A DNA stretch of 16,851 nt from Caulobacter sp. CCH9-E1. Its GTDB lineage: Bacteria > Pseudomonadota > Alphaproteobacteria > Caulobacterales > Caulobacteraceae. This document shows positions 11,290-16,851 of this stretch, one piece after another (within the stretch, counting starts at the first letter, position 1; each line of letters opens with the position of its first letter). The notes below the pieces were generated by a model. It saw only the letters and a program-made list of their open reading frames with translations, did no database searches and was not told where the DNA came from. The position numbers and the translations under genes are program-made. The stretch lies in NCBI RefSeq assembly GCF_001556515.1, contig NZ_LSJA01000028.1:1-16851 (forward strand), in the 5' to 3' direction.

Positions 11290-12444
11290 TTAGAGCAGGC
11301 CGCGGCCGGCCAGGTTGCGGATCAGGGCCGAGATGCCGAACGTCCACGGCTTGGCCTTGTCGCAGGTGGTGACTTCGTTCTCGAGCACGCCCAGCTTGGG
11401 CGTCGAGACACGGACGCGGTCGCCGACCTTGTGGGTGAAGCCCTGGCCGGGCGCATCCCGGTCCTGGATCGGGGCGAACATCGTGCCCAGGAACAGGGCG
11501 AAGCCGTCCGGGTACTGGTGCTGCTTGCCATAGGCCTGGCCGGCGAGAACGGCGGGGTCGCGGCTGATCAGGCTCATGTTCGACTTGCCGTCGAGCACGA
11601 AGTTGTCGCGGCCGGTGATCTTCAGCTCGACCTCGGCCGAGCGGACGTCGTCCAGGGCGAAGGTCTCGTCGAACAGGCGGAAGAACGGGCCAATGGCGCA
11701 GCTGGCGTTGTTGTCCTTGGCCTTGCTGAGCAGCAAGGCGCTGCGGCCTTCGAAGTCGCGCAGGTTGACGTCGTTGCCCAGCGACGCGCCGCGGATCTGG
11801 CCCTGGCCGTCGCACAGCAGCACGACTTCCGGCTCGGGGTTGTTCCAGTGGCTGTCGTAGCGAACGCCGACATGGTCGCCCCAGCCCATCGAGGACAGGG
11901 TCGGGCCCTTGGTGAAGATCTCGGCGTCGGGGCCGATGGCGACTTCCAGGTACTGCGACCACAGGCCGTCGGCCATCAGGGCGGCCTTCAGGCGCGCGGC
12001 GCCTTCCGAGCCCGGTTCGACGCTCTTCAGGTCGCCGCCCATGCGGTCGGACAGTTGCTGGCGGATTTCCAGGGCCCTGGCGGCGTCGCCGCGCGCGCGT
12101 TCCTCGATCACCCGCTCCAGGGTCGAGACGGCGAAGGTCACGCCGGCGGCCTTCAGGCATTGCAGGTCGACGGGGGCCAGCAGCTTCACCGGCGCGGCGC
12201 CGTCGGGGTCTTCCCAGACCGGGCGGATGTCGAGGGCTTCCAGCGGGCCCTTGTCCTCGCCGCGCGGGATCGCCGCGCCGGGCTGGAAGGCGTTCATCAG
12301 GTCGGCGACGGTCGGCGCGACCTTGGACATGTCCTCGACGCGGCCGCCGCGCACCAGCACGGGCGTCGGGCCTTCGCCGAAGTCGATGCGGCCCAGCAGG
12401 GTCGCGTTTTTCCAGTCATCCGGAAGGAATTCGCTTACGCCCAC
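11290..12444 (-). CDS. xylX: 2-keto-3-deoxy-D-xylonate dehydratase (FAH family)
   Basis: XylX removes water from 2-keto-3-deoxyxylonate to give alpha-ketoglutaric semialdehyde, the fourth step of the pathway. The 384-residue protein begins GVSEFLPDDWKNATLLG. Its C-terminal half is the Mg2+-dependent fumarylacetoacetate-hydrolase fold: NPEPEVVLL (202-210) provides metal-binding glutamates, GNDVNLRDFEGRS (223-235) is the family signature, and KAKDNNASCAIGPFF (241-255) lines the active site. The start is GTG 12444, with GGGGAG about nine bases upstream. It is the first gene of the operon; the leader from promoter to start codon is about 70 bases. In C. crescentus this promoter is the well-known xylose-inducible one, and the operator here predicts the same behaviour. 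Confidence 0.96.
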   Translation of the reverse strand: MGVSEFLPDDWKNATLLGRIDFGEGPTPVLVRGGRVEDMSKVAPTVADLMNAFQPGAAIPRGEDKGPLEALDIRPVWEDPDGAAPVKLLAPVDLQCLKAAGVTFAVSTLERVIEERARGDAARALEIRQQLSDRMGGDLKSVEPGSEGAARLKAALMADGLWSQYLEVAIGPDAEIFTKGPTLSSMGWGDHVGVRYDSHWNNPEPEVVLLCDGQGQIRGASLGNDVNLRDFEGRSALLLSKAKDNNASCAIGPFFRLFDETFALDDVRSAEVELKITGRDNFVLDGKSNMSLISRDPAVLAGQAYGKQHQYPDGFALFLGTMFAPIQDRDAPGQGFTHKVGDRVRVSTPKLGVLENEVTTCDKAKPWTFGISALIRNLAGRGLL

Positions 12445-12513
12445 GGCGTCGTCTCCCCTTTGCCGAGCGTCTGAAGGCGCCGAAACCGTCGGCGGCGCTC
12501 GTTGGTCGAAAGC

Positions 12514-12542
12514 TTGGTAGCGCTAACATGTGGCGGCTGCAA
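12514..12542 (-). promoter_or_regulatory. Promoter of the xylXABCD operon
   Basis: On the minus strand TTGCAGC (12542-12536) and GCTACCAA (12521-12514), separated by 14 bases, fit the Caulobacter housekeeping sigma pattern TTGACGS-N10-14-GCTANAWC well. The operator overlaps the -10 element. The arrangement and the operator bases match what I recall of the C. crescentus xylose-inducible promoter. Confidence 0.8.
12515..12528. promoter_or_regulatory. LacI-family (XylR) operator at xylX
   Basis: TGTTAGCGCTACCA (minus strand) is a 14-bp palindrome with one mismatched pair and a central CG, overlapping the -10 element of the operon promoter. It corresponds to the operator known from the C. crescentus xylX promoter. 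Repressor bound here would release when xylose is present. Confidence 0.82.
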
Positions 12543-12561
12543 GCGCGTTGTCAGACCAATA

Positions 12562-12590
12562 CAAAAACGCCCTCTCCAAAGGGAGAGGGC
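12562..12590 (-). terminator. Rho-independent terminator of the lacI-type gene
   Basis: GCCCTCTCC (12569-12577) and GGAGAGGGC (12582-12590) form a perfect 9-bp stem with a 4-base loop. On the minus strand it is followed by GTTTTTG, a five-T run. It stops transcription of the regulator gene about 20 bases before the xylX -35 element, insulating the operon. A second GGGAGGGAGAGGG run (12609-12620) beside it suggests the terminator is part of a dispersed repeat. Confidence 0.85.
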
Positions 12591-12622
12591 GGGGCCGCCG
12601 CGAAGCGGGAGGGAGAGGGATT

Positions 12623-13678
12623 CTACTCCGCCACCGGCCCGCTCGAATCCCGCACGATCAGCGTATGCGGATGCATCAACTGCCGCGGCTCGCCGCCGCC
12701 GTCGCGATGGCGGCGGATTTCCTCCAGCACCAGGTCCACGGCCGCGCGGGCCATGGCGGCGATCGGCTGGTGGACGGTGGTCAGGGGCGGCCAGATGTTG
12801 TCGGCGATCGAGGTGTCGTCGAAGCCGACGATCGAGACGTCGCCCGGCACGTCCAGGCCCAGGCGATGGGCCACGCCGGCGGCGGCGGCGGCCATGTCGT
12901 CGTTGGCCGCGAAGATCGCCGTGGGACGCGGCTCGGCCGCCAGCAGCCGCTCGGCCGCCTCCAGGCCGGAGCGATAGGTGAAGTAGCCCTGCTCGACCCG
13001 GATGTTCTCTTGCGGGACGCCGGCCGCCTTCAGGGCCGACAGGAAGCCGTCCAGGCGCTGCTGGCTGACGGTCTGGTTCGGGTGGCCCTTGATGAAGCCG
13101 AAGCGCTTGTGGCCCAGGCTCAACAGGTGCTGGGTCAGCTCGAGGGCGGCGGCCTCGTTGTCGATGCGGATGGTCGCCATGTCGGCGCTGGCCATGCCCG
13201 GCGCGACGGCCACGGCGGCGGCGCCGGCCGCCTTGACCTCGGCCAGAACCTGCGGGGACTCGCAGAGCGGCGGCGGCAGGATCAGGCCGTCGACGCCCGT
13301 CTTCAGCAGTCGAGCCAGGGTGGCGCCGGCCAGTTCGGGCTCGGCGCACTTCTCGATCACGATCTGCGAGCCGGTGCGGCTGCTTTCGTCCAGGGCGCCG
13401 ACCAGGAATTCCGACAGATAGCCGGTCGAGGGGTTGTCGTAGAGCAGGCCGATGCGGAAGGGCGCGCTGCCGGCCAGGCTGCGAGCGGCGGGATTGGGCG
13501 CATAGTTGAGCTCGGCGATGGCCTTCTCGACGAGCGCCCGCGTCTCCTCCTTGACGGTGCTCTCACGATTGATGACGCGGGAAACGGTCATCGGCGAGAC
13601 GCCCGCGCGGGCGGCGACATCACGGATGGTGGCGCTCTGGGTCGTGCGACGACGCTGGCGCTCGGGCGGTTGGCTCAT
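12623..13678 (-). CDS. LacI-family transcriptional regulator, candidate xylose repressor
   Basis: The 351-residue protein starts at ATG 13678; the open frame continues upstream but would run antisense through mobA. Residues 17-37 (TIRDVAARAGVSPMTVSRVIN) are the LacI helix-turn-helix. NPAARSLA (62-69) is the hinge helix whose leucine opens the central CG step of the operator. Residues 74-345 are the periplasmic-binding-protein-like sugar sensor, including AIFAANDDMAAAA and DVSIVGFDDT. It lies directly upstream of xylX on the same strand, with a terminator and then the operon promoter between them. That position and the LacI-type palindromes at xylX and xylE suggest it is the xylose repressor. 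However, in C. crescentus, as I recall, XylR is encoded elsewhere, so this could be a second LacI regulator with another ligand. I leave the symbol blank for that reason. Confidence 0.93.
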   Translation of the reverse strand: MSQPPERQRRRTTQSATIRDVAARAGVSPMTVSRVINRESTVKEETRALVEKAIAELNYAPNPAARSLAGSAPFRIGLLYDNPSTGYLSEFLVGALDESSRTGSQIVIEKCAEPELAGATLARLLKTGVDGLILPPPLCESPQVLAEVKAAGAAAVAVAPGMASADMATIRIDNEAAALELTQHLLSLGHKRFGFIKGHPNQTVSQQRLDGFLSALKAAGVPQENIRVEQGYFTYRSGLEAAERLLAAEPRPTAIFAANDDMAAAAAGVAHRLGLDVPGDVSIVGFDDTSIADNIWPPLTTVHQPIAAMARAAVDLVLEEIRRHRDGGGEPRQLMHPHTLIVRDSSGPVAE

Positions 13679-13789
13679 TCTTGGTCTATCCCTATGCGGG
13701 CGGGACACTAGACCGGTTCGGGCGCAGCTTGGAAGACGGCGAAGGTCGAAGGTCTTCTCCCGGCGCGACAGAGACGATAGGCAAGCCAG

Positions 13790-14308
13790 ATGACCTCTCT
13801 GGGCGCGATCATCCTGTGCGGCGGCGCCTCCCGGCGGATGGGCCGCGACAAGGCGGTGCTGGACTGGGACGGGCGCCGGGCGGTGGATCGGGTGGCGGCT
13901 CTCGCGCGGGCGGCGGGCGCGGAGGCGCTGGTGACGGCCGGCGCCGATCTTGGCCTGCCCTGGGTTCCGGACGACGAGGCCGGGGCGGGACCGGTGGGCG
14001 GCGTGCTGGCCGGCGCGCGGGCGCTGGGGACCGAGCGGCTGCTGGTGCTGGCGGTCGACGCGCCGACGGTGACCCTGGAGGATCTGACGCCGCTGCTGGC
14101 GAACGGCGGCTTCTATGAAGGCTTGCCCGTGCCGATGGTGGTCGAGGCGGCGGCGCTGCCCGTTGACGCCGAGGCCGGTTGGCCGCTGCGGCGGCTGGTC
14201 GAGCGGGCGGGGCTGAAGGCGCTGGCCGTTCCGGAAGGCGCGCTGGGGCGGCTGCGCGGGGCGAACACGCCGGAGGAGTTTCGGGCTCTGGTTCAACACT
14301 CAAAATAG
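13790..14308 (+). CDS. mobA: Molybdenum cofactor guanylyltransferase
   Basis: MobA joins GMP to molybdopterin to make the guanine dinucleotide form of the cofactor used by DMSO-reductase-type enzymes. The 172-residue protein has the nucleotidyltransferase signature [14 protein letters not shown] (9-22), GPVGGVLAG (67-75) and the metal-binding aspartate in VDAPT (89-93); NTPEEF (159-164) is the usual C-terminal motif. It is somewhat shorter than the common 190-200 residues but no core motif is missing. The gene diverges from the lacI-type gene across 111 bases. The related diflavin reductase lies downstream on the opposite strand. Its Shine-Dalgarno is weak. Confidence 0.88.
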   Translation: MTSLGAIILCGGASRRMGRDKAVLDWDGRRAVDRVAALARAAGAEALVTAGADLGLPWVPDDEAGAGPVGGVLAGARALGTERLLVLAVDAPTVTLEDLTPLLANGGFYEGLPVPMVVEAAALPVDAEAGWPLRRLVERAGLKALAVPEGALGRLRGANTPEEFRALVQHSK

Positions 14309-14311
14309 CGT

Positions 14312-14410
14312 GTCATCCCGGACGGCCGCAGGCCGATCCGGGACCCAGGGGCCGGCGCAGTGCGGTCGCCCCTGGGGCCCGGCTCTCCGCTTCGCTACGG
14401 CCGGGATGAC
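14312..14410. repeat. Palindromic intergenic repeat between mobA and the reductase gene
   Basis: GTCATCCCGG (14312-14321) pairs with CCGGGATGAC (14401-14410), and inner arms CCAGGGGC/GCCCCTGG nest within them, giving a long cruciform-capable element of about 99 bases. The GTCATCCCGG end is a common hallmark of dispersed alphaproteobacterial intergenic repeats. It lies between two convergent genes, where it may also end transcription in both directions. Confidence 0.75.
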
Positions 14411-14436
14411 GAGAGTTGTTGTGGGCTAAAGCGCTC

Positions 14437-15939
14437 TCAATAAACGTCCCGCCGGTACCGGCCTTCGTCGGTCAGCCGCTCGACCGTCTCACCGCCCAGC
14501 ACCTCGACCAGCACGGCGTGGACGTCGCGCGACATCCCTTCCAGCGACCCGCAGACATAGATCGCCGCGCCATCGGCGACCCACTGGCGCAGCGTGTCCG
14601 CCGCCGCGCGCAGGCGATGCTGGACATACAGCCGTTCGCCCTGGTCGCGGGAGAAGGCGAGATCCAGCCGCTCCAGCGCGCCGGCGGCGAGCCAGCCCTC
14701 GATCTCGTTGCGCAGGAAATAGTCGTGAGCGGCGGTGCGCTCGCCGAACACCAGCCAGTTGCGACGCGCCCCGGCGGCGACGCGCGCCTTGAGATGGGCC
14801 CGCAGGCCCGCCAGCCCCGTGCCCGAGCCGATCAGGATCAGCGGTCGGGCGGCGTCAGGCGCGTGGAAGCTCTTGTTCGTCCGGACGCGGGCGTCGATCG
14901 CGCCGCCAATCTCGGCATGGCGGCACAGCCAGCCCGAACCCAGTCCCGGTCGGCCCTCGGCGTCGGTCATCAGCCGGACGATCAACTCGACGCCGCCGTC
15001 GGCGGGCAGGGAGGCGATCGAATATTCCCGGTGCGGCAGGGGCGTCAGTTTCTCGGCGATCTGGGCGGGCGCGAGGCTGTGCAAAGCCTCGATCGCCGCC
15101 GGCTCGTGCGGCAGGCGCAGGCTGGACAGGGTCTCGGCCGCCTCGGCCGGCAGGCCCAGCGCCACCACATCGGCCGGCGCGTTGCGCGGGCCGATCTCCA
15201 GGATGTCGCCGGCTTGCCAGGTCGCGCCGTCGGGTGGCGTCAGGCGGATGCGCCAGGCCTCGCCCCCGGGACTGCCGGGATTGAGCAACTCGCGCTCGGC
15301 CAGGGTCCAGCGGCCATAGGCGGGGCGGCTCCAGTCGGGGGCGTCGGTGACGCCGGTCAGGACCGAGAGCTTGCCCTGCCAGTGGCGCAGAGCGGCCGGA
15401 TCGCCGTCGTCGACCTCGACGCGGTCGAACAGGGCTTGCGCGCCGGCGTGGGCCAGCCAGGCGTCCAGCGTCCGGCCGAAAGCGCAATAGTGAGCGTAGG
15501 TGGAGTCGCCCAGCGCCAGGACCCCGTAGCGCAGGGCCGAGAGGTCGTGGCCGTCCTTCATCACGTCGCGGATGAAGGCGCGGGCGCTGTCGGGGGCGTC
15601 GCCTTCGCCAGTGGTGCTGACGACGAACAGGGCGCGGCCGGAAAGGTCGGCGGCGGTGACGGCCGACAGCTCGCGCAGGGTCACGGGCGCGCCGGCGTCG
15701 GAGAGGGCTTTGGCGGTGGCGTTCGCCAGCTCCTCGGCGAAGCCGGTCTGGCTGGCATAGGCGACCAGCACGGGCTCGCCCGCGCCTTGCGACAGCGCCT
15801 CGGCCGCCTGGCGGGCGGCCTTGCGACGCCAAGCCTCGCGCAGGGCGATCGCGCCGCAGAACAGGGCGTAGGCGCCCGTGACGGCCCCAGCGGCCAGCAG
15901 GCGGCGAACCTCGGGCGAAAAGGCGGAAAGGTCGGGCAT
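14437..15939 (-). CDS. Membrane-anchored diflavin reductase (CysJ/cytochrome P450 reductase type)
   Basis: The 500-residue protein passes electrons from NADPH through FAD to FMN and then to an acceptor. A single N-terminal membrane helix (about 13-34) anchors it. The flavodoxin domain (about 56-195) has YASQTGFAEELA (61-72) and STTGEGD (108-114). The FAD domain has REYSIAS (304-310) and GLGSGWL (332-338). The NADPH domain has GSGTGLA (371-377), FGER (398-401), YVCGSLEGMSRDVH (461-474) and a terminal YRRDVY whose last tyrosine should stack on FAD. The CysJ-like fold is clear, but the helix anchor and the apbE partner argue against assimilatory sulfite reductase. Similar proteins occur with PepSY membrane proteins and ApbE in envelope or iron reduction modules. 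The ATG at 15939 shares one base with the apbE stop, so they are co-translated. Confidence 0.9.
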   Translation of the reverse strand: MPDLSAFSPEVRRLLAAGAVTGAYALFCGAIALREAWRRKAARQAAEALSQGAGEPVLVAYASQTGFAEELANATAKALSDAGAPVTLRELSAVTAADLSGRALFVVSTTGEGDAPDSARAFIRDVMKDGHDLSALRYGVLALGDSTYAHYCAFGRTLDAWLAHAGAQALFDRVEVDDGDPAALRHWQGKLSVLTGVTDAPDWSRPAYGRWTLAERELLNPGSPGGEAWRIRLTPPDGATWQAGDILEIGPRNAPADVVALGLPAEAAETLSSLRLPHEPAAIEALHSLAPAQIAEKLTPLPHREYSIASLPADGGVELIVRLMTDAEGRPGLGSGWLCRHAEIGGAIDARVRTNKSFHAPDAARPLILIGSGTGLAGLRAHLKARVAAGARRNWLVFGERTAAHDYFLRNEIEGWLAAGALERLDLAFSRDQGERLYVQHRLRAAADTLRQWVADGAAIYVCGSLEGMSRDVHAVLVEVLGGETVERLTDEGRYRRDVY

Positions 15940-16851
15940 CAGTCGAGCATGGCCCGAAGCGCGGGCGATAGGCGCTCCTCCAGCCCGCCCGACGCGGCGC
16001 GGCTGACGATCAGGGCGGCGAGGTCGTGGCGGGCGGAGAAGGCCAGGGCCGCGTCGGGCGCCATGACGGTCAGGGCCGTGGCCCAGGCGTCGGCGCTCAT
16101 GCAGTCCCTCGCCAGCACCGTGACGCTGACGGTCGGGTGGGCGACGGGCGCGCCGGTGGCGGGGTCCAGGGTGTGGGCGTAGCGGCGGCCGTCGTGGTCG
16201 AAGAACCGGCGGTAGTCGCCCGAGGTGGCGACGGAGAGATCATGCAGGGCGACGACGGTCTTTTCCGCGTCGTTGGCGCTGGGGGGGCGCTCCAGCTCGA
16301 CCCACCAGGGCTGGCCGTCGGGCTTGGCCCCGGTCCCGCGCAGCTCGCCGCCGACCTCGACGAGGTAGCTTTTCACCCCGGCGCGATCCAGCGCGGCGGC
16401 GGCCTGGTCGACGCCGAAGCCCTTGGCGATGCCGTTCAGATCGAGCTTCAGGCCGCCCGGCTGGAACAGGGCCTCGCCATCCAGCGTCAGGCGCTTCCAG
16501 CCGCCGGCTTCGCGCAGGGCGGTGACGGCGTCGCGTTCGGGCGGCGCGCCGGAGAAGGGGCGGGGGCCAAAGCCCCAGAGGTCGGTCAGAGCGCCGAGGG
16601 TCGGGTCGAAGGCGCCGTCGCTGGCCTCGGCGACCTCGATCGCGCGGCGCAGGACGGTCAGGGTCGCCTCGGGCAGCCTGACCCAGCTCCCGGCCGGCGC
16701 GCGGTTGTAGCGCGACAGATCCGACAGCGGCTCCCACGGGCTCATCTCGCGCACCACGGCGTCCAGCGCCCGTTGGACCATGGCCTCCAGGGCGGGAAGG
16801 TCGACGGTCGCCGGCAGCACCGCCTTGGCCGACCAGGTCGTCCCCATGGTC
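15939..16851 (-). CDS. apbE: FAD:protein FMN transferase, ApbE family (5' end outside the window)
   Basis: ApbE attaches FMN covalently to a threonine of target flavoproteins, usually in the periplasm. The visible part begins T-MGTTWSAK, where MGTTW is the conserved motif normally preceded by a signal peptide or lipobox leader. The frame remains open to the window edge, so the true start lies beyond 16851. Family motifs are present: DLNGIAKGFGVDQ (Mg2+/FAD binding), VEVGGELR, ATSGDYRRFF, AHTLDPATGAPV and the late DCMSADAWATAL. All core positions expected of an active enzyme seem intact. Its stop overlaps the start of the diflavin reductase gene by one base. The pair suggests that a membrane or periplasmic flavoprotein, probably encoded upstream, is the flavinylation target. 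Confidence 0.9.
   Translation of the reverse strand, partial: TMGTTWSAKAVLPATVDLPALEAMVQRALDAVVREMSPWEPLSDLSRYNRAPAGSWVRLPEATLTVLRRAIEVAEASDGAFDPTLGALTDLWGFGPRPFSGAPPERDAVTALREAGGWKRLTLDGEALFQPGGLKLDLNGIAKGFGVDQAAAALDRAGVKSYLVEVGGELRGTGAKPDGQPWWVELERPPSANDAEKTVVALHDLSVATSGDYRRFFDHDGRRYAHTLDPATGAPVAHPTVSVTVLARDCMSADAWATALTVMAPDAALAFSARHDLAALIVSRAASGGLEERLSPALRAMLD

Noticed and set aside
9882..11372. Plus-strand frame of 496 codons opposite xylA
   Set aside because: It is a codon-bias shadow of the aldehyde dehydrogenase gene; no domain or ribosome binding site.
13679..13789. Possible xylose operator in the lacI-mobA intergenic region (GACCGGTT near 13711)
   Set aside because: Only the ACCGGT core matches; the TGnTA and TAnCA arms are missing, so autoregulation through this site cannot be supported.
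13679..14299. N-terminal extension of the lacI-type gene to give 558 residues
   Set aside because: The extension runs antisense through mobA and is Arg/Pro/Gln-rich. LacI proteins start shortly before the helix-turn-helix, which fits ATG 13678.
14416..16182. Plus-strand frame of 588 codons opposite the diflavin reductase
   Set aside because: All flavin and NADPH motifs are on the minus strand; this frame is repetitive in Gly/Gln/Arg and also spans two genes.

Overview
The window is high-GC DNA that reads as a chromosome segment of a Caulobacter species, close to C. vibrioides/crescentus. The basis is the xylose locus: the encoded XylX, XylA, XylB, XylC and XylD agree almost residue for residue, as far as I can recall them, with the C. 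crescentus Weimberg-pathway enzymes, and they occur in the same order. The promoter in front of xylX carries the palindrome known from the Caulobacter xylose-inducible promoter. No database search was possible, so the species is inferred.

Layout. 63-1499 (-): a major-facilitator sugar/H+ symporter (xylE type) with its own operator-bearing promoter at 1574-1602. 1726-2396 (+): a VapBC-type toxin-antitoxin pair behind a perfect inverted repeat. 2543-4723 (+): a TonB-dependent outer-membrane receptor, followed by a small secreted protein of unknown function (4768-5304, +). 5288-6163 (-): a protein fusing a helical TPR-like half to a GNAT acetyltransferase half. 6227-6250: a rho-independent terminator closing the xyl operon. 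6258-12444 (-): the operon xylX-xylA-xylB-xylC-xylD, transcribed from 12514-12542. 12562-12590: a terminator ending the upstream lacI-type gene. 12623-13678 (-): a LacI-family regulator, the best local candidate for XylR. 13790-14308 (+): mobA, divergent from it. 14312-14410: a palindromic intergenic repeat. 14437-15939 (-): a membrane-anchored FMN/FAD/NADPH diflavin reductase, overlapping by one base the 3' part of an apbE flavin transferase (15939 to the window end), whose start lies outside the window.

How the genes work together. The symporter brings D-xylose across the inner membrane. XylB oxidises it to xylonolactone, XylC opens the lactone, XylD dehydrates xylonate to 2-keto-3-deoxyxylonate, XylX dehydrates that to alpha-ketoglutaric semialdehyde, and XylA oxidises this to 2-oxoglutarate, which enters the TCA cycle. 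All five steps are encoded here. The transporter promoter and the operon promoter carry related 14-bp palindromes over equally spaced -35/-10-like elements, so one LacI-type repressor probably controls both. The TonB receptor may supply outer-membrane uptake, but nothing in its sequence fixes the substrate.

I did not find a clearly undescribed system. The most interesting points are the shared operator architecture, the LacI gene directly upstream of xylX, the TPR-GNAT fusion, and the repeat-rich gap between xylB and xylC that can fold in two ways.
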